Shown: positions 31,656 through 42,507, counted from the stretch's first letter. The stretch is 64,000 nucleotides of DNA from Streptomyces violaceusniger (GCA_005405945.1 BJHW01000002.1:1-64000); one strand, 5' to 3'. The notes: generated by a model not told the origin, from the letters alone. Made by a program: numbers and translations.

Positions 31656-33044
31656 CTAGGCGCGGCCACGTTGCGCCGACGTTGCGTCCCGGTGGCCGCC
31701 CCCTTGCCGCGGGGTTCCGTGCTCATGGCCGCCTTGGTGGCGCGGGGCTTCGCCCTCATGGCCGCCTTGGTGGGCGCCGCCCGGCAGCCCGTACAGCTCC
31801 CGCAGCCGCCGCACCCGCGCCGCCGGAGCCGCCCGCCCCGGCGCATGGGCCGGAAGCGCGGTCAGCAGCGCCTCCGCGACCTCCAGATCGTCCTCGCCCC
31901 ACGGTGTCTGTGCCCAGCGCCGCAACAGCTCGGGATCGCCGTGGGAGAGCACCGCGCGCCGCAGCCCGTCCTCCAGCACTCGCCGCATCCGGCACACCCC
32001 CGGCGCCTCCGACAGCGGCAGCAGCGGCCCGGTGTACGCCCGCAGCGCCGTGTACGCGTCGCCGGAGGCCAACGCCTCGGCGGCGTCCGCCAGATCGGTG
32101 CGCACCGGCGCGCAGAGCCGGTACGGGCGCGAGCCCAGCAGCGGGCCCACCAGGCGGCGCAGCCGGGACAGCTCGGCCCGCAGCGTCACAGGGGAGCGGT
32201 CGTCGGCCCGGGGCCCGTACAGCTCGAGCGTCAGCCGGTCGCCCGAAAGACCCTCCGGATGGCCGGCCAGCAGCACCATGATCTCGCTGTGCCGCCGCCC
32301 GAGCCGCAGCCGCCGCCCGTCGACGACCAGCAGTGCCTCGTCCCGCCCCAGCGCTGTCAGACTGATCCGCGGCCCGCGCGTGCGCGGTGTCTCGGCGCCC
32401 AGCTGGGCCTCGGCGGCGCGGGCGGTCGCCTGGACCAGGGCGAGGCTGTGCGGGGCGGCCAGATGGTCCCCGCCGGTGATGTCCACCGCGCCCAGCAGCC
32501 GTCCGGTGTGCGGATCGTGGACCGGCGCGGCGGCGCAGGTCCACGGCTGCACACTGCGGTTGAAGTGTTCGGTGGCGAAGATCTGCACCGCGTGGTCGAC
32601 GGTGAGCGCCGTCCCGGGCGCGTTGGTGCCCGCGTGGCGCTCGTCCCAGCGCGCCCCGGCCACGAAGTTCAGCCCCTCGGCCCGGTTCCGTACCCCCGCG
32701 TGCCCCTCCACCCACAGCAGCCGCCCCTGCTCGTCGCAGACCGCGAGCAGATGGGCCCCGTCGTAGGCGATGGTGCCCAGCAACTCCCGGAACAGCGGCA
32801 TCACCCGGGCCAGCGGATGGTCCGCGCGGTAGGCGTCCAGCGCGTCGTCCGCCAGGTCGATCGGCGCCTTGCACTCCTGGGTGACCCGTGCGTCGGCCGA
32901 GCGCTGCCAGGACTCCGCCACCACTGGCCGTACGGCCGGACTCACCGCCCCCTCCGTCAGAAACGCCTCATGGGCGCGGCGCACGTCGCGGGTGCGCTCA
33001 GCGGGGTCGGTGCCTGACGCCATCGCCAGCCAGGGATTGACCAT
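31656..33044 (-). CDS. GAF-domain transcriptional regulator (AcoR-like sensor, winged-helix output)
   Basis: 462 residues. The N-terminus (RTRDVRRAHEAFLTEG, VVAESWQRSADARV) and the following GAF region (about residues 80-200, with NFVAGARWDERHAGTNAPGT) match the sensor half of AcoR-type regulators. In place of a sigma-54 AAA domain, residues about 225-320 look like a transcriptional-activator winged helix (LGRRHSEIMVLLAGHPEG). The tail is a His/Gly/Gln-rich repeat. It lies 107 nt upstream of the aldehyde dehydrogenase on the same strand and probably controls it. Confidence 0.85.
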   Translation of the reverse strand: MVNPWLAMASGTDPAERTRDVRRAHEAFLTEGAVSPAVRPVVAESWQRSADARVTQECKAPIDLADDALDAYRADHPLARVMPLFRELLGTIAYDGAHLLAVCDEQGRLLWVEGHAGVRNRAEGLNFVAGARWDERHAGTNAPGTALTVDHAVQIFATEHFNRSVQPWTCAAAPVHDPHTGRLLGAVDITGGDHLAAPHSLALVQATARAAEAQLGAETPRTRGPRISLTALGRDEALLVVDGRRLRLGRRHSEIMVLLAGHPEGLSGDRLTLELYGPRADDRSPVTLRAELSRLRRLVGPLLGSRPYRLCAPVRTDLADAAEALASGDAYTALRAYTGPLLPLSEAPGVCRMRRVLEDGLRRAVLSHGDPELLRRWAQTPWGEDDLEVAEALLTALPAHAPGRAAPAARVRRLRELYGLPGGAHQGGHEGEAPRHQGGHEHGTPRQGGGHRDATSAQRGRA

Positions 33045-33133
33045 GGTGCCTCGCTCAGCGGTACGGAGGGGAGGTGCGGGGAGGTGCGGAGTCTCAGGCT
33101 TTCACGGATCGGCCGGGCGGAGGAGTCGGCAGG

Positions 33134-33268
33134 TCAGGTGTGGGCGGGCAGGGAGGGAGCGGGCACGACCCCGGGCGGGGAGGCATAGCCGCAGGAGTGG
33201 CAGATCTTCCACCCGTCCTGGTTCACGGCGAGTTGGCCGCCACAGCTCGGGCACTGCTCGGAGCTCAT
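33134..33268 (-). CDS. Small zinc-ribbon protein, 44 residues
   Basis: A short ORF that gene callers can miss: MSSEQCPSCGGQLAVNQDG, then WKICHSCGYAS, ending PAPSLPAHT. Two CxxC knuckles (CPSC and CHSC) 15 residues apart form a rubredoxin-like or TFIIB-like zinc ribbon. AAAGGAACG gives a good ribosome site 6 nt before ATG 33268. It lies 89 nt upstream of the GAF regulator and in the same direction, so it may be co-transcribed with the regulator and dehydrogenase. Function unknown; possible metal binding or a structural partner. Confidence 0.78.
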   Translation of the reverse strand: MSSEQCPSCGGQLAVNQDGWKICHSCGYASPPGVVPAPSLPAHT

Positions 33269-33513
33269 GATCGTTCCTTTGGTTCACGCGCGCGGAGTGG
33301 TGCGGGCCACCCGTGCGCTCAGATTTCCTTGTGGGGCGGATGCCCCGCAATAGCCAGAACAAGCCGCGTTGAGGTACGAGCCCCGGACGGAGCGCGTTCA
33401 CACGGGGTGTGCGGCGTTACCGGGGGGTCTTCTCCACATACGCTCCTCGCGCCCCCTCGTGCGCTGCTTGAACGCTTGACGCCGATGGGCCGGGTACGCA
33501 CGGGCGCGCACGA

Positions 33514-33555
33514 CGAAGCGGGCGGGGAGCCGGTGATGGCTCCCCGCCCGCTTCG
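33514..33555 (-). terminator. 18-bp perfect hairpin, chitinase terminator
   Basis: Perfect 18-bp arms (33514-33531 and 33538-33555) around a 6-nt loop GGTGAT, 21 nt beyond the chitinase stop codon. No U tract, as is usual in Streptomyces. The remaining 245 nt up to the zinc-ribbon gene (33269-33513) hold no gene that I can support and presumably the zinc-ribbon promoter. Confidence 0.8.
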
Positions 33556-33576
33556 ATCAGGGGCGTTGGTGTGGCG

Positions 33577-34841
<1,265 letters not shown>

Positions 34842-34936
34842 GGAATCTCCTCGGTGGGGGGTGAGGGGAGAGTGAACTGCCCGACGACCTGCCCATAGCT
34901 TGACATGAACGCGCAGGGCAGGGTGGGGAAAAGGTA

Positions 34937-34974
34937 GAAGGACTAGACCAGTGGGGTCAATGGTCTGGGCCAAT
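34937..34974 (-). promoter_or_regulatory. Two DasR-like operators overlapping the chitinase promoter
   Basis: Sites at 34937-34952 and 34959-34974 each match 12 of 16 positions of the DasR consensus ACTGGTCTAGACCAGT, and read on the minus strand as the direct repeats known from Streptomyces chitinase promoters. A candidate -35 TTGACC (34960-34955 on the minus strand) lies between them, with TACCTT about one helical spacing downstream. Confidence 0.65.
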
Positions 34975-35224
34975 TTGCTCCCCGCGGCGACGTTGGTGGG
35001 AGAGCGTGGAGGAAGCTGGTGGGTGTACCTGTCCGAAATTGGTTGAAGATCGGGCGACCGGTACCGGAAGGCTCCGGATCGGGCATACTCCAACCGCCGC
35101 GGTGCAGGTCATCACCGTTCGCGATCCGACGGGACGACCGGCCGGCGGCAGCATCACCGGTGGCGCCGCCTCACCCCGGCGCACGCCGCCGCAGCGCCTG
35201 ACCAGGGGAGAGGAGAGCGCCGCC

Positions 35225-36397
35225 ATGACCGATCACGGCCCGCAGCCGGTGGAGCGTGAGCTGCCCACCGAAGAGGCCCGCGACCTGATTTCGCTCGTCC
35301 GCGAGCTGATCGCACGGGAGATCAAGCCCCGGGCCGCCGAGGAGGAGGCCGCCGGGCGCTTCCCCCGCGAGCTGTTCACCCTGCTGTCCGAGTCCGGGCT
35401 GCTCGGGCTGGTCCACCCCGAGGAGTTCGGCGGCGGCGACCAGCCGTACGAGGTCTACCTCCAGGTTCTCGAGGAGCTCGCCGCGGCCCGGCTGACCGTC
35501 GGCCTCGGCGTCAGCGTCCACACCCTGGCCTGCCACGCCCTCGCCGGCTACGGCAGCAAGGAGCAGCTGGCCGAGCACCTTCCCGCGATGCTGGGCGGCG
35601 GACTGCTCGGCGCGTACTGCCTCTCCGAGCCCTCCTCCGGCTCCGACGCGGCCGGGCTCACCACCCGGGCCACCCGCGAGGGGGACACCTGGACGATCCA
35701 GGGCACCAAGGCGTGGATCACCCACGGCGGCATCGCCGACTTCTACACCGTGCTCGCCCGCACCGGTCCCGAGCGCACCCGCGGCATCAGTGCCTTCCTC
35801 GTGCCCGCCGACGCCCCCGGGCTCTCGGCGGCCGCGCCCGAGCACAAGATGGGCATGGCCGGTTCGCCGACCGCCCAGATCCACCTCGACGGGGTGCGGG
35901 TGCCCGACGCGCGCCGCATCGGCGAGGAGGGCCAGGGGTTCGCGATCGCCCTGTCCGCCCTCGACGCGGGCCGTCTCGGCATCGCGGCCTGCGCCGTCGG
36001 CGTCGCCCAGGCGGCGCTGGACGAGGCGCTCGCGTACACCGCGCAGCGGCGGCAGTTCGGCCGGCCGATAGCCGACTTCCAGGGCCTGCGCTTCATGCTC
36101 GCCGACATGGCCACGCAGATCGAGGCCGGGCGCGCCCTGTACCTGGCGGCGGCACGGCTGCGGGACGCCGGGCGGCCGTTCTCCAAGCAGGCGGCGATGG
36201 CCAAGCTGTTCTGCACGGACGCCGCGATGCGGATCACCACCGACGCCGTCCAACTGCTGGGCGGATACGGCTACACGGTGGACTTCCCGGTCGAGCGCTA
36301 TATGCGCGAGGCGAAGGTCCTCCAGATCGTGGAGGGCACCAACCAGATCCAGCGGGTGGTGATCGCCCGCGCTCTCGCGGGGCCTGAGGTCGGCTGA
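35225..36397 (+). CDS. Acyl-CoA dehydrogenase
   Basis: 390 residues, the usual length. Signatures are LGAYCLSEPSSGSDAAGL (FAD/substrate region), RRQFGRPIADFQGLRFMLADM and the C-terminal QIVEGTNQIQRVVIARAL, whose Glu is the catalytic base position. It oxidises acyl-CoA to enoyl-CoA with electron transfer to ETF, in fatty-acid or branched-chain catabolism. ATG 35225 follows GAGGAG. It stands alone, ending at a strong hairpin. Confidence 0.93.
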   Translation: MTDHGPQPVERELPTEEARDLISLVRELIAREIKPRAAEEEAAGRFPRELFTLLSESGLLGLVHPEEFGGGDQPYEVYLQVLEELAAARLTVGLGVSVHTLACHALAGYGSKEQLAEHLPAMLGGGLLGAYCLSEPSSGSDAAGLTTRATREGDTWTIQGTKAWITHGGIADFYTVLARTGPERTRGISAFLVPADAPGLSAAAPEHKMGMAGSPTAQIHLDGVRVPDARRIGEEGQGFAIALSALDAGRLGIAACAVGVAQAALDEALAYTAQRRQFGRPIADFQGLRFMLADMATQIEAGRALYLAAARLRDAGRPFSKQAAMAKLFCTDAAMRITTDAVQLLGGYGYTVDFPVERYMREAKVLQIVEGTNQIQRVVIARALAGPEVG

Positions 36398-36413
36398 GGC
36401 CGGTGTGTCGGTT

Positions 36414-36434
36414 GGGGGCGCGGCTCGCGCCCCC
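36414..36434. terminator. Hairpin between convergent genes
   Basis: GGGGGCGCG and CGCGCCCCC form a perfect 9-bp stem with loop GCT between the acyl-CoA dehydrogenase stop and the stop of the oppositely oriented small gene. Probably bidirectional. Confidence 0.7.
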
Positions 36435-36443
36435 GCCGTTTCG

Positions 36444-36809
36444 CTACCGCCGCGTCACCGGGAGGCGCACCGGCCGGGAACCGGGGCCGCCGAGGTGGGA
36501 GAACGGCTGCGTCCGCCAGTCCAGGCCCTCGGGGAGCGTCAGCAGCAGCGCGGCGTCCCGCTCGTACGCGTCCAGCGACGCGTCGGCGGGCTCGGCATCG
36601 GCCACCCGGCGGCCGGTGCCGGCGCAGACCGTGAGCCCGAACGGGTCCCACGGGGACGAGCACAGCGCGTGCTCGGGAAGGACGTCCTCGTCGGCGAGGA
36701 GTGCGATGGGGCGCGCGCAGTCCGGGCAGATCACCCGGAACATCTCATAGGTGTCGTGGTTCTCGTCGGTATCGATGTCGCCTGCGTCGAGGCGCTCGAG
36801 ATGAGGCAT
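36444..36809 (-). CDS. Conserved hypothetical protein with a CPDC metal-binding-like motif
   Basis: 121 residues from the ATG at 36809, preceded by GAGGGGGAAA. It has an acidic N-terminus (LDAGDIDTDENHD), then VICPDCARPIALL and a second Cys pair further apart, and ends in GSRPVRLPVTRR. No known domain recognised. The Cys residues could bind zinc. Convergent with the acyl-CoA dehydrogenase; the 228-nt gap to the next gene shows nothing clear. Confidence 0.7.
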   Translation of the reverse strand: MPHLERLDAGDIDTDENHDTYEMFRVICPDCARPIALLADEDVLPEHALCSSPWDPFGLTVCAGTGRRVADAEPADASLDAYERDAALLLTLPEGLDWRTQPFSHLGGPGSRPVRLPVTRR

Positions 36810-37037
36810 GAGTTTCCCCCTCGGGTGGGCTGGCCAGGCGCGTCGGCCTCGACCACAGCAAGCATTTCCCTCGCGGCCGCATAGGTAATCGCCACATCTC
36901 ATAGGACACCCATGAGGACATGTGGCGTTCGTCACATGCCCGGTGCAGGTGCGGCGTAGCGGCGCCTATGTCCGCTGTGCCCACCCGGTGCCCACCCGTT
37001 GTGCCGGAACCCTCCCGACCACATAAGGTGATCGGCT

Positions 37038-37478
37038 GTGGAGGAGTTGGACAGACAGATCGTGGAGCTGCTCGTCAAGGACGGCCGGATGAGCTACACG
37101 GACCTGGGCAAGGCCACCGGCCTGTCCACATCGGCCGTGCACCAGCGGGTTCGCCGTCTCGAACAGCGGGGCGTGATCCGCGGCTACGCCGCCGTCGTGG
37201 ACCCCGAGGCCGTCGGGCTCCCCCTGACCGCGTTCATCTCGGTCAAACCCTTCGACCCCAGCGCGCCCGACGACATCTCCGAGCGGCTCGCCGAGGTGCC
37301 CGAGATCGAGGCGTGCCACAGCGTCGCGGGAGACGAGAACTACATCCTCAAGGTGCGTGTCGCGACCCCGCTGGAGCTGGAGCACCTGCTCAGCCGGATC
37401 CGCTCGCTGGCCGGTGTCTCCACCCGCACCACCGTGGTCCTCTCCACGCCCTACGAGGCGCGCCCGCCCCGCGTCTGA
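37038..37478 (+). CDS. Lrp/AsnC family transcriptional regulator
   Basis: 146 residues from GTG 37038. N-terminal winged helix (LDRQIVELLVKDGRMSYTDL, TGLSTSAVHQRVRRLEQRG) and C-terminal RAM ligand-binding domain (AVVDPEAVGLPLTAFISV, ACHSVAGDENYILKV). Binds DNA as octamers or dimers and senses amino acids. Located 65 nt upstream of an amidohydrolase in the same direction, which it may regulate or accompany. Confidence 0.93.
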   Translation: MEELDRQIVELLVKDGRMSYTDLGKATGLSTSAVHQRVRRLEQRGVIRGYAAVVDPEAVGLPLTAFISVKPFDPSAPDDISERLAEVPEIEACHSVAGDENYILKVRVATPLELEHLLSRIRSLAGVSTRTTVVLSTPYEARPPRV

Positions 37479-37543
37479 ACGCCCTTCCGACACCCCCCGT
37501 ACCTGACATCCCAGACCTGATACCCGCATCGAGGCAGCCCGCC

Positions 37544-39187
37544 GTGAACGACCCCACCCCCGCCCAGGCCCCCGAGGGCCGTACCGTCCTGCTGCGCGGA
37601 GGTGAGGTCCACAGCCCCGCCGATCCGTTCGCGACCGCGATGGTCGTCGAGCGCGGCACCATCGCCTGGGTCGGCTCCGAAGGGGCCGCGGACGGCTTCG
37701 CGGACGGCGTGGACGAGGTCATCCAGCTGGACGGGGCGCTGGTGACGCCCGCCTTCACCGATGCGCATGTGCACACCACCGCGACCGGGCTCGCCCTCAC
37801 CGGACTCGATCTCACCGGCGCCCGTACGCTCGCCGACGCGCTGGAGCGGGTGCGCGCCCACGCCGCCGCCCACCCCGCCGACCGGGTGCTGCTCGGCCAC
37901 GGCTGGGACGCCGCCCGCTGGCCCGAGGGACGGCCGCCCTCCCGGGCCGAACTCGACCAGGCGACCGGTGGCCGCCCCCTCTATCTCACCCGCATCGATG
38001 TGCACTCCGCCGTCGTCACCACCGCGCTGCTCGAGCTCGTCCCTGGCGTGTCGGACCTGGCCGGGTACCACCCCGACACGCCGCTGACCGGCGCCGCCCA
38101 CCACGCCGTACGCGCCGCCGCCCACGCGGTCATCACCGAGCGGCAGCGCACCGACGCCCAGCGGGCCGCCCTCGCCCGCGCCGCCTCGCTCGGCATCGGC
38201 ACCCTCCACGAATGCGCCGGGCCGGACATCTCCTCCGAGGACGACCTCACCGGGCTGCTGAAGCTCGCTGCCGGGGAGCCGGGGCCGCGGGTGTACGGCT
38301 ACTGGGCCGAGGCCGCGAGCAGTGCGTCCGACCTGGACAAGGTGCGTGAACTCGGCGCCATCGGCGCGGCGGGCGACCTCTTCGTCGACGGGGCGCTCGG
38401 CTCGCACACGGCGTGTCTCCACCAGCCCTACGCCGACACGCCGCACACCGGCACCGCCTACCTGGACGCGGCGGACGTCGCCGCCCATGTCGCCGCCTGC
38501 ACCGAGGCCGGGATCCAGGCCGGTTTCCACGCCATCGGCGACGCCGCCGTCACCGCCGTCGTCGAGGGCGTACGGGCCGCCGCCGACACGGTCGGACTCG
38601 CCCGTGTGCGCGCCGCCCGCCACCGCGTCGAACACGCCGAGATGCTCACCCCCGAGACCGTCGCGGCCTTCGCCGACCTCGGCCTCACCGCCTCCGTCCA
38701 GCCCGCCTTCGACGCCCTGTGGGGCGGCGAGGACGGCATGTACGCCCATCGGCTCGGCCCCGAGCGGGCCCGCACCCTCAACCCGTACGCGGCGCTGCTG
38801 CGCGCCGGAGTGCCCCTGGCGCTCGGCTCCGACAGCCCCGTCACCCCGCTCGACCCCTGGGGCACCGTGCGCGCCGCCGCCTTCCACCGCACCCCGGAGC
38901 ACCGGATCTCCGTCCGCGCCGCCTTCACCGCCCACACCCGCGGCGGCTGGCGGGCCATCGGACGGGACGACGCGGGCGTCCTGGCGCCCGGCGCGCCCGC
39001 CGACTACGCGATCTGGCGGACCGGTGAGCTCATCGTGCAGGTGCCCGACACGCGGGTGGCCGGATGGTCCACCGACCCCCGCTCCGGCACCCCCGGCCTG
39101 CCCGACCTCACGCCCGGCCGTCAACTGCCCGTCTGTGTGCGCACGGTGGTGGGCGGACGCACCGTCCACCTCCGGCCGGACGAGTGA
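37544..39187 (+). CDS. Metal-dependent amidohydrolase (YtcJ-like, amidohydrolase_3)
   Basis: 547 residues from GTG 37544 (GAGGCAG upstream). Metal-site motifs are DAHVHTTATG, HAIGDAAV, RHRVEHAEM and GSDSPVTPLDPW in the order of the YtcJ/exoenzyme-regulatory-protein family. The N- and C-terminal strands form the beta sandwich (GRTVLLRGGEVHSP...VGGRTVHL). Probably hydrolyses an amide or cyclic amide; the natural substrate is not known for this family. Follows the Lrp gene. Confidence 0.9.
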   Translation: MNDPTPAQAPEGRTVLLRGGEVHSPADPFATAMVVERGTIAWVGSEGAADGFADGVDEVIQLDGALVTPAFTDAHVHTTATGLALTGLDLTGARTLADALERVRAHAAAHPADRVLLGHGWDAARWPEGRPPSRAELDQATGGRPLYLTRIDVHSAVVTTALLELVPGVSDLAGYHPDTPLTGAAHHAVRAAAHAVITERQRTDAQRAALARAASLGIGTLHECAGPDISSEDDLTGLLKLAAGEPGPRVYGYWAEAASSASDLDKVRELGAIGAAGDLFVDGALGSHTACLHQPYADTPHTGTAYLDAADVAAHVAACTEAGIQAGFHAIGDAAVTAVVEGVRAAADTVGLARVRAARHRVEHAEMLTPETVAAFADLGLTASVQPAFDALWGGEDGMYAHRLGPERARTLNPYAALLRAGVPLALGSDSPVTPLDPWGTVRAAAFHRTPEHRISVRAAFTAHTRGGWRAIGRDDAGVLAPGAPADYAIWRTGELIVQVPDTRVAGWSTDPRSGTPGLPDLTPGRQLPVCVRTVVGGRTVHLRPDE

Positions 39188-39764
39188 CGCACGGGCGCCC
39201 CGTACCGCCGAACGATGAGCCCCCGGCCTGTCGTGGCATCTGAACACCGTCCGTACTGACCTGGTCATTTGAGGAAACGGCGCAGGTCATGTGGCTGTTG
39301 ACAGGGTGCGGTCGGTGGCCGGTAGGTTCGGCCTCGTCCACCACAGGACGCCCGACCGGGGAATCTTCACGCAGTCGTCGAACGCCGCTGGGCCAGAGGG
39401 AGACGCGCCATCGCGGTGCGCCGCCACTGGGAGCCAGGTCCAGTGCACGGGGGCGAGGGAGGGATCGCCGGGTCGGCAGGTGCGACCCGGGAGGGGCCCG
39501 GACGCTCAGTAGACAACGGCTCTCGGTCGATCCGCAGCCAGCGGGTCCCAGGTCGGCCCGAAGGGCGTCGGGCCCCCACTCCGCACGCGCACACCGGCGG
39601 ACCGCCCCCGGCCCGGGGGCGGGGCCGCCGCCGGGCGGGGGAACCCCCGCCATGGCCGAAGCGTTTCTCTACCCCGAGGTCACAATCCGCACCTCGGGAC
39701 CACTTCCGCGCACCCGCGTTATACGGTCACCTCACCACAGCACGACCTGTAGGAAGGCCGCACC
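39188..39764. other. 577-nt gap without a convincing gene; contains a GC palindrome
   Basis: No reading frame here has the composition of a Streptomyces gene. A 21-nt perfect palindrome (39602-39622, CCGCCCCCGG around a single C) could act as terminator for upstream transcripts. The last 40 nt presumably carry the lnt promoter, with AGGAAGG just before its start codon. Confidence 0.5.
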
Positions 39765-41617
39765 GTGCCATCGGGTTCCGACACCACCGCCGAAGCCGCC
39801 CCCACCGGGCCGGACGCAGACCGACCGGGTCAGCGGACGACCGGCTCCGCCGCCACGCCGCCGACCGGCGGCGCCGAGGGCGGTGACGCCGTGGAGGGCC
39901 GTGACGCCGTCGAGGGCGGCGAACCCGCCGCGACCGTGTCCGCCGAGCCCGCCGCGTCCGGGGCTGCGTACGCCGCCTCCGGGGCCGCGTCTGCCGAGCC
40001 CGGGGCCGCCTCCGCGCCGTCCGGCGGGGAGCGGCGGCCCGCCCGGCTGCGCCGCCTCGGCCTGCTCGCCCGCCGCGAGGCACGGCGCAGCGCGCTCGCG
40101 GCGGTCAGCGGGCTCACGCTCGGCCTCGCCTTCCCGCCGTTCGGGGTGTGGCCGCTGTCCCTGGTGGCCGTCGCCGCCCTGGCCCTGCTCACCCACGGCC
40201 GGACCGCCCGCCAGGGCGCCTGGACCGGCTTCGCCTTCGGGCTGCCGTTCTTCCTGCTGCTGCTGAAGTGGCTCAGCGTGGTGGGCTGGGACGCGGTGGT
40301 GGGGCTGTCCGTCATCGAGGCGGCCTTCCTCGCGCTGATGGGCGCGGGGCTGGCCCTGGTCTCCCGGCTGCCCGTACCGGCCCTGTGGCCGCTGTGGACG
40401 GCCTGTCTGTGGGTCGCCGAGGAGTGGGCCCGCGACCGGGTGCCCTTCGGCGGCTTCCCCTGGGGTCGGCTGGCCTTCGCCAACACCGGCTCGCCCTACA
40501 CCCCGCTCGCCGCGCTCGGCGGCGCCCCGCTGGTCACCTTCGGCGTCGCCCTGACGGGCGGAGCGCTCGCCGGTACCGCGCTCGCCCTGTGGCGGCTGCG
40601 CGGCGCCGGGGCTTCTCGCCGCGCCGCGCCCTGCCCGCCGCCGGGGTCGCGGCCGTCGCGGCCGCCGTGACGGCCGCCGGATTCGCGGTGCCCATCCCCA
40701 CCGCCGCCGACGACTCGGTCGACATCGCGGTCGTCCAGGGCAATGTGCAGCAGCCCGGTATGGACTTCCTGGGCCGCCCCATGATGATCCTCGACAACCA
40801 TGTGAAGGCGACCCTGAACCTGGCGAAGGACGTCAAGGCGGGCCGGATCGCCAAGCCCGATCTCGTCATATGGCCGGAAAACGCCTCCGACCTCGATCCC
40901 TTCCAGTATCGGGAGGCATACGCCCGGATCGACGAGGCCGTGAAGTCGATCGGCGTTCCGGTGCTGGTCGGGGCCCTGGTCGACCATCCGACCAAACAGG
41001 GCTATGTGGAGAACCAGGGCATCGTCTGGGACCCGAAGAGCGGCCCCGGCGCCTCGTACACCAAGCAGCACCCGGTGCCCTTCGGTGAGTACGTCCCCTT
41101 CCGCCAGGAGCTCAGCAAGATCATCACCCGGCTGCAGCGGGTGCCCCGCGACTTCTACCCCGGTGACCACACCGGTGTGCTGAAGGTCGGCCCGGCGCGG
41201 CTCGGCGATGTGATCTGCTTCGAGGTCGCCTACGACGAGATCGTGCGCGACACGGTCAACGCGGGCGCCCGGGCGATCGTCGTCCAGACCAACAACGCCA
41301 CCTATGGGCGCAGCGGCCAGCCCGAGCAGCAGCTGGTCATGTCCAAGCTGAGGGCGATCGAACACGGTCGGCCGGTGATCACCGCGGCCACGAGCGGGAT
41401 CAGCGCCGTGGTCTCCCCGGATGGCACGATCGAGCAGCGGACGAAAGAATTCACGCAAGATGTGCTCACCGCGCGCATCCCGCTGCGTGACGGCAAGACC
41501 CTGGCCGACCGCGTCGGTGCGACCCCCGAGTGGGTGCTCGCTATGGTGGGCGTTCTGTCCTGCGCGGCCGCGATCATGATTGGCCGTCGGGGACGTACGG
41601 ACGAGAAGGGGCAGTAG
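39765..41617 (+). CDS. lnt: Apolipoprotein N-acyltransferase, one frameshift
   Basis: About 617 residues after repair. GTG 39765 follows AGGAAGG. The first 85 residues are an Ala/Gly/Glu-rich low-complexity extension, then several membrane spans (LTLGLAFPPFGVWPLSLV onward), then the nitrilase-like domain with the catalytic triad of Lnt: Glu in WPENAS, Lys in KQHPVPFGEYVPF and Cys in VICFEVAYDE. It transfers a fatty acyl chain to the N-terminal Cys of lipoproteins. The frame breaks at G4 (40608-40611); one more G gives GAGGFSPRRALPAAGV and a continuous protein. Directly followed by ppm1. Confidence 0.93.
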
Positions 41618-41619
41618 CC

Positions 41620-42507
41620 GTGAGCGACGCACGCGAGGCCGAGGAGCCTGGCACCAAGGCCGACGAGCCGAGCGCGAAGGCCGGGGAGGCCGGCGCCGGG
41701 GCCGAGGAGCCGCGCCGTAGCAACGAGGGCCAGGACGACGGTGGCCGGCGGAAGTACGGTCCGCTCGGCACGACCTTGGTGATCATCCCGACCTACAACG
41801 AGGCGGAGAACATCAAGCCGATCGTCGCGCGGGTCCGGGAGTCGGTTCCGGACGCGCACATCCTCGTCGCGGACGACAACAGCCCGGACGGCACGGGCAA
41901 GGTCGCCGATGAGCTGGCTGCCGAGGACGACCACGTCAAGGTCTTGCACCGCAAGGGCAAGGAGGGCCTCGGCGCCGCCTATCTGGCAGGGTTCCGCTGG
42001 GGCATCGAGCATGGCTACGGCGTGCTGGTGGAGATGGACGCCGACGGTTCCCACCAGCCCGAGGAACTGCCCCGGCTGCTCACCGCGCTCAAGGGCGCGG
42101 ATCTGGTGATCGGCTCCCGCTGGGTGCCCGGCGGCCGCATCGTCAACTGGCCCAAGTCCCGCGAGTTCATCTCCCGGGGCGGCAGCACCTACTCCCGTCT
42201 GCTCCTCGACGTCCCGATCCGCGACATGACGGCGGGCTACCGCGCGTTCCGCAAGGAGACGCTCGAGGGCATCGGCATGGACGAGGTGGCCTCCCAGGGC
42301 TACTGCTTCCAGATCGACCTGGCCTGGCGGGCCATCAAGGCGGGCTTCCACGTCATCGAGGTCCCGGTCACCTTCATCGAACGCGAGCGCGGCGAGAGCA
42401 AGATGAGCCGCGACATCGTCACGGAGGCGGCCTGGCGGGTCATGTCCTGGGGCGTGGGCTCGCGGGTCAACAAGGTGCTGGGCCGCAAGGATTCCAAGGA
42501 GTCCTGA
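41620..42507 (+). CDS. ppm1: Polyprenol-phosphate mannosyltransferase (Ppm1, GT2)
   Basis: 295 residues. GTG 41620 lies 2 nt after the lnt stop, with GAAGGGG inside the lnt end, so the two are co-translated. After a charged 45-residue head comes the GT2 fold: VIIPTYNEAENI, ADDNSPDGTGKVADE, EMDADGSHQPEELP, GSRWVPGG and FIERERGESKMS. It makes polyprenyl-phosphate-mannose, the donor for protein O-mannosylation. In mycobacteria the two activities of this pair are joined in Ppm1; here they are separate, adjacent genes. Confidence 0.94.
   Translation: MSDAREAEEPGTKADEPSAKAGEAGAGAEEPRRSNEGQDDGGRRKYGPLGTTLVIIPTYNEAENIKPIVARVRESVPDAHILVADDNSPDGTGKVADELAAEDDHVKVLHRKGKEGLGAAYLAGFRWGIEHGYGVLVEMDADGSHQPEELPRLLTALKGADLVIGSRWVPGGRIVNWPKSREFISRGGSTYSRLLLDVPIRDMTAGYRAFRKETLEGIGMDEVASQGYCFQIDLAWRAIKAGFHVIEVPVTFIERERGESKMSRDIVTEAAWRVMSWGVGSRVNKVLGRKDSKES

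Noticed and set aside
30085..31659. 524-codon plus-strand frame opposite the aldehyde dehydrogenase
   Set aside because: No domain; shadow of a gene with an intact catalytic Cys and cofactor motifs.
37451..39268. 605-codon minus-strand open frame opposite the amidohydrolase
   Set aside because: Gly/Arg/Val-rich shadow of a gene with clear metal-site motifs.
39291..39764. Possible small proteins in the gap before lnt
   Set aside because: Several frames are open but none has a ribosome site or biased third positions; Arg/Pro/Gly-rich translation.
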